In this document: positions 18,108 through 26,155 of the stretch, piece by piece
How the letters are laid out: each line of letters starts with the position of its first letter
Numbering within the stretch: position 1 is the first letter of the stretch
Assembly: GCF_024809975.1 (NCBI RefSeq)
Contig: NZ_JANUDY010000002.1
Location: 248,001-312,000, forward strand
DNA length: 64,000 nucleotides
Direction of reading: 5' to 3'
DNA from: Comamonas sp. BIGb0152
Lineage (GTDB): Bacteria > Pseudomonadota > Gammaproteobacteria > Burkholderiales > Burkholderiaceae_C
The notes under the pieces: generated by a model
What the model was told of the DNA's origin: nothing
What the model saw: the letters and a program-made list of their open reading frames with translations, nothing else
Database searches by the model: none
Position numbers and translations under genes: made by a program

Positions 18108-18282
18108 CGATAAATCCTCATTGGAGACGTTAATCAAAGATCATTTTTCGATGATTGTTGTGCGTTTTCGATCAGTCTGCAAGTCCCGCATCGAACTTCA
18201 TTTCGTTAGCCTGAAGGTCTTGTCGTAAATAGGGCGCGGACAGTGAAAACCCTATGGTTTAATCGAATTGATTTATTAGAAT

Positions 18283-18301
18283 GCATAGTGCATATCTATG
18301 C
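18283..18301. promoter_or_regulatory. Inverted repeat overlapping the protease promoter
   Basis: GCATAG and CTATGC form a perfect 6-bp inverted repeat around a 7-nt spacer. A possible -35 TTGATT (18268-18273) with a 17-bp spacer to CATATC (18291-18296) would place it over the -10 of the protease gene. An operator is likely by position; the regulator is unknown. Confidence 0.4.
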
Positions 18302-18327
18302 AAATAAGTCAAATCAAGGGATGAGAA

Positions 18328-20220
18328 ATGTATAAAAAGTTAATTTTGGTATCTGCTTTGGCATCAGCATTGAATTGTGTGGCTGCTGACGATGGGTTTA
18401 TCGACTCCCAGAATGTTCGTTTGAGTGTCAACGAGCAGTTGAAAAGGGTTCCTTCGCAAAATTTAATTAGAGATGAATTCAATAAAACTAAATTTCTTAT
18501 CAAATTCAAACCTGTAGAATCAGTATCAATTGATCCGCAAAAAATAAGAGAGAATGGAAGTAGATTATCCAGGTATTATCCTGAAATCAGTGAGCCTGAT
18601 GTAATCGATGATAAGGTACTGCGGAACGCTGAAGATAAGATTAAGTGGGCCTCTAAGGAGTCTATTGCATCTCTTCGCTATCTCAGTGCCAACTATAAAA
18701 TCGAGGCAAAATTAGTTCTGACAGCTATTGACAAAGTAGTTTCCGCGTATTTGACCGAAGAAGAAGCTGAAAAAATATCACATGATGATTTGATTGATTG
18801 GATTTCTCCTGACGAACTTGTGGTCGCATCAGGTTTTGGGAATGGTGGTAATTCGGATCAGATTCTTACTTGGGGGTTTGAAGCGACAAATACCTCAGTG
18901 ATGGGGTCGGGCGGCACTGCATATGTGGCCGATCTTACATTGAGCAATATAGCCATGGCTGATCATCCTGCAATGACTCGCATTCACGAAAATCAGTCTT
19001 ATTTCTTGCTTGATGAATCGTTTCACCCTGTGTATGTGACTTCCATCATTGGTGCAAAAAATAACTCCCAACAAGCTAGAGGCATATCAACGGGGCCAAT
19101 TATTCATTCCTCAATATTGACTTTAAGTGTGGGTGGGTTTGCGGAGGCTGTTGAGGCCGCATATGTTCACGCAGAAGCGAGTGGCAGATTTTCTCCTCTG
19201 AATCTGTCGGTTAATGCATCGAACCCCGCCGATTTTGGAAATCATACTAAAAACTTACATAAATGGGTCAGCATTGCGAGTAACAGATTAATGATTGCGC
19301 AGTCTGCGGGTAATCATAGAGGTAATGCTTGTAGCTACTCCTATGTTCCGCAGGGTAGATCGACTGCTAGCCCGGTCGATGGTGTGATGGTGGTTGGAGC
19401 GTACAACAATAATGGTGGCATCGCAGCTGATTGGCCAGACGGAATTGGTGTCGGATTGGAAAATAGATGGGGGCAGTGGAGCGGTGGATCTAATTCTGGA
19501 GCTTGTGTGGATATTTGGGCTCCCGGAAAAGATATTGCTGTTTCCTCTTATCTTGATCAAGCTTACTTTTCTAATCCGCAGTATACCGAACTAAATGGAG
19601 TATATTATAATAATAATAGTACATTGCTTAGTAAAGGATACATGATTGCCGCTGGTGGGACTTCATTTGCGGCTCCTTTTGTAACTGGTATTGCAGCTCG
19701 TCTGAATTTGAGTAATAATATTCGGCCGCCTCAGCTTGAATCAATGTTGAGGGCAACTTCCTCCCATACTGGTGGCTATGATCCAACGACCGGACAGGCA
19801 ATGATGGGGGTTAAGTACAACTCAAATGCAGTGTCCTATGGGATCAAATATGTCAAGCCTGTTATTTCTGTCAACCAAAGTCAAGCTGTGTATCTAACGG
19901 ATGGGAAATTCGATAGTATCGCTTGGAATGCTGGCTCAAACAACGGTGAATTTATATTTAATGCTACTCCTCTGAAATTGGTAAGATTTACTCCTAGAGG
20001 GCCGGGGGAAGATGGGGTGTTGAATTATAGTATTCAGGTTATGAATAGTTCTACAGGCGCGTGGAATAATATCGTTTCTGGGTCAACCAATACTTATGAC
20101 CGGGTGCCTGTGACGGTTGAGATACCATCCGGTTATCAATCCTACAGCTCTTATAAAATTGTTTTCAATAAACCTAATGGAGGTTGGGTTGCTCTGTCTG
20201 AGTTCGAGACGTATCAATAA
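18328..20220 (+). CDS. Secreted subtilisin-like (S8) serine protease with C-terminal discoidin-like domain
   Basis: 630 residues with a signal peptide (about 1-19). The S8 catalytic set is readable: Asp202 in VADL, His233 in FHPVYV, oxyanion Asn329 in SAGN, Ser446 in GGTSFAAP. The usual HGT around the histidine is replaced by HPV, so it is a divergent member. Residues about 25-165 form a pro-region. The last 110 residues have the strand pattern of an F5/8 type C (discoidin/CBM32-like) domain. Codon use is strongly AT-rich compared with the phage genes, indicating recent acquisition. It has its own terminator downstream. Confidence 0.85.
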   Translation: MYKKLILVSALASALNCVAADDGFIDSQNVRLSVNEQLKRVPSQNLIRDEFNKTKFLIKFKPVESVSIDPQKIRENGSRLSRYYPEISEPDVIDDKVLRNAEDKIKWASKESIASLRYLSANYKIEAKLVLTAIDKVVSAYLTEEEAEKISHDDLIDWISPDELVVASGFGNGGNSDQILTWGFEATNTSVMGSGGTAYVADLTLSNIAMADHPAMTRIHENQSYFLLDESFHPVYVTSIIGAKNNSQQARGISTGPIIHSSILTLSVGGFAEAVEAAYVHAEASGRFSPLNLSVNASNPADFGNHTKNLHKWVSIASNRLMIAQSAGNHRGNACSYSYVPQGRSTASPVDGVMVVGAYNNNGGIAADWPDGIGVGLENRWGQWSGGSNSGACVDIWAPGKDIAVSSYLDQAYFSNPQYTELNGVYYNNNSTLLSKGYMIAAGGTSFAAPFVTGIAARLNLSNNIRPPQLESMLRATSSHTGGYDPTTGQAMMGVKYNSNAVSYGIKYVKPVISVNQSQAVYLTDGKFDSIAWNAGSNNGEFIFNATPLKLVRFTPRGPGEDGVLNYSIQVMNSSTGAWNNIVSGSTNTYDRVPVTVEIPSGYQSYSSYKIVFNKPNGGWVALSEFETYQ

Positions 20221-20331
20221 GGTAGTTGTGGTGGCTGCATTATTTTAGGGTGCCGCTTTCCCAATTCTTAGCTATTTCTATTACTTGTAGGCAGTAACAC
20301 ACTAGGCTCGCTACCGTGGGCCTTTTTCAGG

Positions 20332-20359
20332 GGCTCACGCATTTGCGTGGGCCTTTTTT
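20332..20359 (+). terminator. Rho-independent terminator after the protease gene
   Basis: GGCTCACGC/GCGTGGGCC (9 bp with one G-T pair, ATTT loop) followed by six T. Confidence 0.85.
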
Positions 20360-20499
20360 GTATTGGGCACGCCATATGACTGATGTTGCAGCTGTAAGCA
20401 TTGCTTAGCGGAGGCCTAACAAGTCTATGTTAGAAAGCGTAGCCGCTACTTCGCTGTCCTGGACTGGACGGGAAGCCATGGTATCGAATCCCAGGCAAC

Positions 20500-20521
20500 A
20501 AAAAACCGCCCTGAGGCGGTT
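20500..20521 (-). terminator. Rho-independent terminator of the XRE-ImmA operon
   Basis: On the minus strand AACCGCC/GGCGGTT (7 bp, 4-nt loop) followed by six T, 17 nt past the stop of the minus-strand gene at 20539. Confidence 0.85.
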
Positions 20522-20538
20522 GATCAAAGTCAGAGGTG

Positions 20539-21732
20539 TTACCGACCAGGGAAAGCTATCACCTCGGCTCCATTGGCAGTGCGCAACGTGCTCTCTCCCT
20601 TAAACCGTACTCCTCCGATCTTCTGAATCGTAGGGCTAGCGGATAGGAAGCCTGATGGCAAGCTGCACAGGGACTCGCAATCCGGTGCCTCTAAGCCGAT
20701 AGCCAATGCAAGTGCTTGCCGGTCAAGGCTTGATTCAGAGAGCAGCATCTTTATCGCGCGAGGCATAAGCCGAATTTCCTCGAAAGGAATCTGATCGTCC
20801 TTAGGTTCTCCTCGACGCCAACCTCGGGCGCTGTAGTTCTTCCAAAGCCGAGTCGCGTAAGCATCATCAATAATTCCAAGGCCCTTGCAGCGCATGATCA
20901 TGGCTGCGATCGACACTTTCCAACGCATTTTTAGCGACATGAATGTGTCTAAGCTCGGGCTTGAGACTTCTGCCGCAAACGACTCCGCAGGCAGCAAGAA
21001 CGCACCTGCAAACAAGTGGGCCTGACGTTCGATCTCAGGATATCGCTTGGTGAACTCCAAATTCGTCAAATTTCGGTGCAATACCAAGTGTCCGAGCTCA
21101 TGCGCAGCATCGAATCGGCTACGAACGCCATTCGCTTTATCTGCAGCCAAGAAAATATAAGGGCGTCCGTCGGTATCAAACCAGCGAGATGCACCGTCCA
21201 TCTTCAAAAATCCAAGCTCTTCACGGACGCATACCACGCCCGCATTTTCGAGGACCAGCAGCATGTCTGAGATCGGACCCAAGCCTAGACCCCATTGCTT
21301 GCGGCACGCTAAAGCCGCACTCTCAATGTCTGCATCAGAGATCGTCCGGTGATCTTCATCCCCGAGAGTGAAGACATCCACATCAGGCCAATCAATCCAT
21401 TTTTGCAGCACAAGGCTGGTCTCATTGAGCAACTTCAACCTGATATCAGAAATGTTCTGGGCTGATTTTGTGATAGCTGCATTGCTTCGAAAGAAGCACA
21501 CAGCATCGCCATACTCTGGCACTGGCTTCAAGAACCATGAAGTCGGAAACCCTAAACGCAGAGAGATGTTTTCTAATGCGTCTGCCTCCGGACTTTGCTC
21601 TCCGCTTTCCCACTTGGATACTGTGCTTGAAGATCTTCCAACCATCGCTGATAGCGACGCTTGGGTGAGCCCCCGCACCAGTCGAGCTTGTAGAAGACGC
21701 TCGGACTGAAATCCACTTACTCCTGATCGCAT
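20539..21732 (-). CDS. XRE-family HTH + ImmA/IrrE metallopeptidase protein
   Basis: 397 residues. Residues about 11-65 form a Cro/CI-type helix-turn-helix (LTQASLSAMVGRSSSTVSKWESG). Residues about 120-260 form an ImmA/IrrE (DUF955) zinc-peptidase domain with HELGH at 211-215. The C-terminal 120 residues are not assigned. Such one-piece XRE-ImmA proteins act as DNA-binding regulators or antitoxin-like partners whose peptidase responds to stress or phage signals. The ATG lies 5 nt after the stop of the upstream partner, so the two are co-translated. It is unusual as a classical repressor because of the partner and its distance from the integration end. Confidence 0.85.
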   Translation of the reverse strand: MRSGVSGFQSERLLQARLVRGLTQASLSAMVGRSSSTVSKWESGEQSPEADALENISLRLGFPTSWFLKPVPEYGDAVCFFRSNAAITKSAQNISDIRLKLLNETSLVLQKWIDWPDVDVFTLGDEDHRTISDADIESAALACRKQWGLGLGPISDMLLVLENAGVVCVREELGFLKMDGASRWFDTDGRPYIFLAADKANGVRSRFDAAHELGHLVLHRNLTNLEFTKRYPEIERQAHLFAGAFLLPAESFAAEVSSPSLDTFMSLKMRWKVSIAAMIMRCKGLGIIDDAYATRLWKNYSARGWRRGEPKDDQIPFEEIRLMPRAIKMLLSESSLDRQALALAIGLEAPDCESLCSLPSGFLSASPTIQKIGGVRFKGESTLRTANGAEVIAFPGR

Positions 21733-21737
21733 GATGG

Positions 21738-22370
21738 TTACTCTTTTTCGCCAAGTTGGCGCTTGAGCTTGGCCCAGGCAATGTCCTTGACCGCAATTTC
21801 CTGAGCAGGGTTGTACGCGGCAAGAATGTGCGAAACGGGCTCAAGCAAATGCCATCCCTTGAGGTTGGTGTAAGGCACGCCAACCATGATCGAGGCTGGG
21901 ACGGACTGAGGCTCACCGCGAGCAGGATTAACTGTCACGACGAGGCAGCCAAGACCATCCGTCACGGCATCTGCGAACGGAGAGAAAAGGTCGCAATTTT
22001 GGGGCTCCAATCGAGCATTCACGGCTGCGATGGCCAGGCGATGCTTGGCGGGACGCGCTATCTTGTTGTTAAACGGAATCGCAATTCGGCCAAAGCGGAT
22101 GTCTTGAGCGGCCACCAAGCTGTAGTACTCGCCTTTAGGGAAGGTGGACTTGGCAATTGCCATTTGCCCTACAGTCTCACCCGCACTAATGAACGCATCA
22201 TTCTGGCGATAGTGACGGAGCTGGCCTAGAGCGCGCGCCTTGGACTTAGCGGCAAACGTTTCTGCGTGCTGATGAGCTTGAGCGTAAGCCGCTTCCAAGC
22301 GCTCCGTCACAGCTTGGAAAAATGGCTGGGGCGTACGAGAGGAGATGTACTCAACGAGGTCAATTTTCAT
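21738..22370 (-). CDS. Unknown partner protein of the XRE-ImmA gene
   Basis: 210 residues from the ATG at 22370, chosen for the GGAG ribosome site 7 nt upstream. Residues about 1-60 are helical; the middle (about 75-180) is a mixed alpha/beta domain (IRFGRIAIPF, GCLVVTVNP, SIMVGVPYTNLKGWHLLEP). No signal peptide or membrane helix. It is the first gene of a two-gene minus-strand operon with the XRE-ImmA protein, which makes a toxin/effector role conceivable, but the fold is not recognised and no catalytic motif stands out. Confidence 0.8.
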   Translation of the reverse strand: MKIDLVEYISSRTPQPFFQAVTERLEAAYAQAHQHAETFAAKSKARALGQLRHYRQNDAFISAGETVGQMAIAKSTFPKGEYYSLVAAQDIRFGRIAIPFNNKIARPAKHRLAIAAVNARLEPQNCDLFSPFADAVTDGLGCLVVTVNPARGEPQSVPASIMVGVPYTNLKGWHLLEPVSHILAAYNPAQEIAVKDIAWAKLKRQLGEKE

Positions 22371-22426
22371 GAAAAGCTCCAACTTGCGTTATGCGGATTT
22401 TATGCTATTTTTCTTTCGTTTTGAAT

Positions 22427-22546
22427 ATGTCTCACAAAATTCATGTCGTTGCCACCATGGAGATCAATGAAGATGTAGCCAGCATCCCAGCCGGGTTTGC
22501 TGTTGGAGGCGACCAGTCAAGCGCACAGGCCTGCAGCCAGAAATAG
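22427..22546 (+). CDS. Small orphan ORF followed at once by a terminator (39 aa)
   Basis: A 39-codon frame (MSHKIHVVATMEINED..) reads from the AT-rich gap divergent to the XRE-ImmA operon and stops 4 nt before a strong terminator at 22551. The close stop-terminator spacing argues for a transcript here, either a small protein or a small RNA. No clear Shine-Dalgarno is seen; an internal ATG at 22457 would give 29 residues. Confidence 0.35.
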   Translation: MSHKIHVVATMEINEDVASIPAGFAVGGDQSSAQACSQK

Positions 22547-22550
22547 AAAC

Positions 22551-22592
22551 AGCCTCCCCGGCGCCACTACGGCACTGGGGAGGCTCTTTTTT
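22551..22592 (+). terminator. Strong rho-independent terminator
   Basis: A 9-bp perfect stem AGCCTCCCC/GGGGAGGCT with a 17-nt loop, then CTTTTTT. Confidence 0.85.
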
Positions 22593-22662
22593 CGTTTCAG
22601 ATAGGGTTTCGGATGACACTGCCCAACTGTTGGCCCCTGTACCTTGGCGCCAGGAGGCTCCA

Positions 22663-23346
22663 ATGTGCAATCGCTACCACTCCCCAGATGAAGGCTACAT
22701 CCAGCAGTATTGGCGGCTGAACCCCCGGCAGCTGGGGTTGGGCGCCCGTGATGTGTTCCCGCGTTCACTTGGCGGTTTCATCCGGCGCGCCGTGGATGAT
22801 CCCGGCTACAGCAAGGAGCTGACCGTAGGACGATGGGGCTTGATCCCTTGGTTCAGCAAGACGCCTGACATCAAGTACAGCACCAACAATGCCAGGGCGG
22901 AGGAGGTGGCAGACAAGGCCAGCTTCAAAGACCCGTGGAAGCGCGGCCATCGCTGCATCATCCCGGCTACAACCTTTGATGAGCCCAACTGGGAGAGCGG
23001 TAAAAACGTTTGGTGGAGATTTGCCCGGGCTGATGGCGACCCGTGGGGCCTCGCGGGACTGTGGAACACCTGGAAGGATCCAGCGACCGGCGAGCTGATC
23101 GAGAGCTACACCATGCTTACGCTCAACGCAGATGAGCACCCGCTGATGAACCGCATGCACAAGCCAGACCCAAAGCTCGCTGCTGACAAGCAAGACAAGC
23201 GCAGCGTGATCCCCATCGAGCTGGCTGAGGTGGACCAGTGGCTTGAGGGTTCGATGAAAGAAGCTCAGGCTGTGTTGAAGCTGGCCCCGGTCGGGGTGTT
23301 CACGGCAGTGCCGGTATCCGCCCACAGGCGTATCAGGAATGCCTGA
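22663..23346 (+). CDS. SRAP-domain protein (HMCES/YedK family)
   Basis: 227 residues from the ATG at 22663, which follows an AGGAGG site and places the catalytic Cys at position 2 after Met removal (MCNRY). That is required in this family: the N-terminal cysteine forms a covalent thiazolidine link with abasic sites in single-stranded DNA. Other conserved elements are GLIPWF, NNARAEEV, RCIIPATTF and RMHKPD (active-site histidine). In E. coli YedK protects abasic sites during replication; in a phage it may protect ssDNA or counter base-excision-type defence (inference). It stands alone, with its own promoter gap. Confidence 0.88.
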   Translation: MCNRYHSPDEGYIQQYWRLNPRQLGLGARDVFPRSLGGFIRRAVDDPGYSKELTVGRWGLIPWFSKTPDIKYSTNNARAEEVADKASFKDPWKRGHRCIIPATTFDEPNWESGKNVWWRFARADGDPWGLAGLWNTWKDPATGELIESYTMLTLNADEHPLMNRMHKPDPKLAADKQDKRSVIPIELAEVDQWLEGSMKEAQAVLKLAPVGVFTAVPVSAHRRIRNA

Positions 23347-23410
23347 AAGACCTCGTGATCAGAATTTGGGAAAGTAAAGCTGTCGATTCACAATCTGACA
23401 GGAGTTATAC

Positions 23411-24250
23411 GTGCCGCACATCATAAATCCATCAGCTGACAAAGAAGAAGTTCGTCTCCACTACCAGGACTACGGTCAAGGCAAACCAGTCGTGCTTATT
23501 CATGGCTGGCCGTTGAGTGGCCGCAGTTGGGAAGCACAGATACTGCCGCTAGTTGAAGCAGGATTCCGTGTGATTACGTATGACCGCAGAGGATTCGGAG
23601 ACTCCTCTCAGCCATGGTCTGGTTACGACTACGACACTTTTGCTCAAGATCTAGAAGCCTTGCTCGATGCTCTAACGCTCCAAGATGTCACCTTGGTCGG
23701 TTTCTCTATGGGTGGTGGAGAAGTTGCCCGCTACCTTGGTCTTTATGGCAGTAAGCGTATTTCCAAAGCAGTGTTTGCAGCCGCTGTCACACCGTACCTG
23801 CTCAAGACCGACGAGCACCCAGAAGGCCCGGTGACGGAACAGGCAATTGCCGAGAAGGACGCTGCCATCCGCGCTGACCGGCTGGTTTTTTTGGAAAAAT
23901 TTACCCATGATTTTTTCACGCCAAAAGGCGGAAAACTCGCAGTCAGTGAAGCCCAACGAGCCTACGCATATGCCATAGCTACCTTGGCTTCGCCCAAAGG
24001 TACGCTTGATTGCAGGCATGCATTCTCGCGCACTGATTTTCGGGGAGATCTGAGAAAAATCACCATCCCTACATTGGTATTACACGGCGATAGTGATGCC
24101 ATCGTACCGTTTGAAGTAAGCGGCTATCATACTCACCAACTGGTTAAAGACTGCGAGTTGCACCTTATCAAGGGAGGCCCACACGGTTGCAATGTATCGC
24201 ACGCAGCAGAGTTCAATCAGGCACTGATAAGTTTTATGAAGTCAAGCTAA
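23411..24250 (+). CDS. Alpha/beta hydrolase (cofactor-free haloperoxidase/esterase family)
   Basis: 279 residues from a GTG start with an AGGAG site. The alpha/beta hydrolase triad is visible: nucleophile Ser99 in GFSMGGG, acid Asp in HGDSDAIVP (about 227-229), and His in GGPHGCN (about 259). The oxyanion HGW is near residue 31. The size and motifs fit the non-heme chloroperoxidase/aryl esterase group. It is the last gene before attR, with lower GC than the host, so it is read as prophage cargo (lysogenic conversion) rather than a chromosomal gene. Substrate unknown. Confidence 0.85.
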   Translation: MPHIINPSADKEEVRLHYQDYGQGKPVVLIHGWPLSGRSWEAQILPLVEAGFRVITYDRRGFGDSSQPWSGYDYDTFAQDLEALLDALTLQDVTLVGFSMGGGEVARYLGLYGSKRISKAVFAAAVTPYLLKTDEHPEGPVTEQAIAEKDAAIRADRLVFLEKFTHDFFTPKGGKLAVSEAQRAYAYAIATLASPKGTLDCRHAFSRTDFRGDLRKITIPTLVLHGDSDAIVPFEVSGYHTHQLVKDCELHLIKGGPHGCNVSHAAEFNQALISFMKSS

Positions 24251-24459
24251 CAAAAGTCAGTCACTCTGGGATTTACAGAGTCGCACTGGAAGTAGTGAAA
24301 AGGGGGCTTCAGGCGGAAAAGTGGACATGTCTGCCGTCTCATATCCAGTACTATTTTTCGGATTGCTATAGGCAAAGTCATGCACCAAACAGCAAAATTT
24401 ATGAGACAGGAACGATGTTAGTTTGGCTTAACCATGCGGGCTGGAGGCCGGTTGTAGTC

Positions 24460-24509
24460 GCGGACTTTTAATCCGTTGGTCGCGAGTTCGAATCTCGCAG
24501 GACCCACCA
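24460..24509 (+). other. attR: duplicated 3' end of tRNA-Lys (TTT)
   Basis: Fifty bases match the 3' part of a tRNA: anticodon stem-loop with CTTTTAA (anticodon TTT), variable loop, T-arm GTTCGAATC, and the 3' acceptor strand ending in encoded CCA. The bases upstream do not form a D-arm or the 5' acceptor strand (GGGTCCT expected), so it is not a complete tRNA. This is the pattern left when a prophage inserts at a tRNA 3' end; the intact tRNA-Lys should be at the left end, outside the window. In 24251-24459 I see no gene. Confidence 0.85.
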
Positions 24510-24529
24510 AACGATATCTATGAAAATCA

Positions 24530-24561
24530 AGCCTCTACGCGAATAGCGCAGAGGCTTTTTT
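24530..24561 (+). terminator. Terminator of the tRNA-Lys transcript
   Basis: AGCCTCT/AGAGGCT stem with a GCGAATAGCGC inner loop, then six T, 20 nt past the tRNA 3' end. It is probably the original tRNA terminator. Confidence 0.8.
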
Positions 24562-24600
24562 CTTGCCCGATGTTCCTCAACTATTAGGGATGTTCCGCAA

Positions 24601-24996
24601 TCATGTGGCGGGCTTCGCCTTCCTGCCTACCTCGTGGCCGATGTATTTGGCCGTCATCGCCGCAGTGGTACGCCCAAGAAATGCCTGCACATCCTTGATG
24701 CTGGAGGTGTCGTCAGAGTTGGTGGCGGCCGTCGCGCCCATAACTCGGAACTGGAGCTCAGCCTTTGGAATTTGCGCAGCTTCTCGTGCATCGTCGAAGC
24801 AGTCGCGGAGCATGTTTGTCGTCGGCTTTTGACGTCTTTCGTTCACCAAAAGGTGATGTGCTAGGGACAGCGCGGATAGCTTGTCAGCCTTGATCTCCTC
24901 TATGAGGCTAGCCAGTTCGTTCACGATCTCGGTATGCAAGTTCGTGGATGTCTTGACTTGCTGAACCGTGCAGGACGAGCAAGCGCAGCAGGGCAT
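24601..24996 (-). pseudogene. Degenerate tyrosine-recombinase (integrase) C-terminal fragment
   Basis: A 131-codon frame resembling the catalytic half of a phage/ICE integrase (LLVNERRQKP, MLRDCFDDAREAA, FLGRTTAAMTAKYIGHEVGRK). The N-terminal DNA-binding part is absent. The normal FRDLRA is FRVMGA, losing the second catalytic Arg, and LGH is LGR, losing the His; the Tyr is kept. It must be inactive. It lies on the chromosome side of attR with its 3' end facing the tRNA, so it is a relic of an older element at the same site, not this prophage's integrase. Bases 24997-25243 show nothing recognisable. Confidence 0.75.
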
Positions 24997-25243
24997 GGAG
25001 CGCGCTGGACTGAGGGATCAGGTTTGAGCCATGCCAAGCCTGAGCTGCAGGCCTTGGTCAAGGACTGCGGGAACCCAAGTGCTGGCTAATAACCTGGTGC
25101 TTGGGTGCACCCGTGAACGAGTCCTCAATTTGATGGGGTCGTAATCGACCAACTTCTGAGGGTCACGCTCAAGCTCAGGGTGATTTAATTTCGTCGATGA
25201 CTGCTATTGGTGGGTGGTTCAGAAATGCCGCACTGGGAAAATT

Positions 25244-26155
25244 TCACTCTTCTTCGAGTAACTTGAACTGGGCTGAAAGAAAATCTAGCAACGCTCTCAC
25301 AGCAGGTAATTGTCCACGGCGTGATGCGTACACCGCATGAATTTTCTCGGGCGGAGGTTCCCACCCGGGGAGTGCAGGCATCAATAGTCCGCGCTCCAAT
25401 TCATCACGGACCATCATTATCGGTAGTTGCACCACGCCCACGCCGTCCAGCGCGGCGTCTCGCAATGCATACATCGAGTGGGTTACATAGCGAGGCTTAT
25501 GGCGTACTTCTGCACGTTCCCCATTGGTGCTAAATATTATCCAGCGGTGTGTGTCTTTGGGTATCCCCACGTCCATGGATGGTAATAGAGATAAATCTTC
25601 AGGAATTATCACCTGCCCCATTTTGGCTAGAAGATTCGGACTCGAAACAAGGCATTGGCGGCGCTCGGCCAAATCACGAAGCACCAAATCGCTATCCTGC
25701 AAAGGCAGAGGCCGAACACGAATAGCGATATCAAGGCCATCACCAATTACATCTACGCGGCGATTGCTTTCTTCAACAAAAAGCTGCACACGTGGATATT
25801 TCACCATGAAATTGCTGAGTATTTTGCCCACACGCGTAGCGAGGAGAGCGACAGGACAGGATAAGCGCACTGTACCGCTAGGCGCTTCTAAGGACATCGC
25901 CACAGATTCTTCAGCAGCTTGGGCTTCTACTAGCATTGCTTCGCAGTGGGTGTAGAAGCGCTTTCCGACTTCAGTAACGGTAAAACTGCGCGAAGATCGA
26001 AGTATTAGGTGTGCGCCTAAACGAGCCTCTAATGCGGTCACTTGACGGCTTAGTCTTGATTTTGGGATGCCTAGCACTCGGCTCGCAGGTGAGAATCCAC
26101 CGTGTATTACCACCTGTGCAAAGTAGAACAATTCATTAAAATCTGGTGTTGGCAT
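25244..26155 (-). CDS. LysR-family transcriptional regulator
   Basis: 303 residues. The N-terminal winged HTH (about 5-62, FSPASRVLGIPKSRLSRQVTALEARLG) and a substrate-binding domain (about 90-290, including SGTVRLSCPVALL) are typical of LysR regulators with a periplasmic-binding-like effector domain. It is divergent from the isochorismatase-family gene at 26328 with a 172-bp gap, the usual place for a LysR operator, so that gene is its likely target. No clear Shine-Dalgarno is seen before the ATG. The effector is unknown. Confidence 0.88.
   Translation of the reverse strand: MPTPDFNELFYFAQVVIHGGFSPASRVLGIPKSRLSRQVTALEARLGAHLILRSSRSFTVTEVGKRFYTHCEAMLVEAQAAEESVAMSLEAPSGTVRLSCPVALLATRVGKILSNFMVKYPRVQLFVEESNRRVDVIGDGLDIAIRVRPLPLQDSDLVLRDLAERRQCLVSSPNLLAKMGQVIIPEDLSLLPSMDVGIPKDTHRWIIFSTNGERAEVRHKPRYVTHSMYALRDAALDGVGVVQLPIMMVRDELERGLLMPALPGWEPPPEKIHAVYASRRGQLPAVRALLDFLSAQFKLLEEE

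Larger units (their letters stand above)
1..24509. mobile_element. Prophage (right-hand part, left end outside window)
   Basis: Structural genes, a holin-endolysin-Rz/Rz1 lysis cassette and cargo genes run without chromosomal housekeeping genes up to a duplicated tRNA-Lys 3' end at 24460-24509. No capsid, terminase, repressor or intact integrase lies in the window, so those and the full tRNA-Lys are expected to the left. The giant LPD-type protein followed by several mid-size structural genes resembles podovirus-like temperate phages of betaproteobacteria; this assignment is inferred from content, not from a database search. Confidence 0.9.

Noticed and set aside
24460..24509. Complete tRNA-Lys gene
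   Set aside because: The 5' acceptor strand and D-arm are missing; only the 3' 50 bases are present.
24601..24996. Functional integrase of this prophage
   Set aside because: Key catalytic residues are lost, the N-terminal half is missing, and it lies outside attR.
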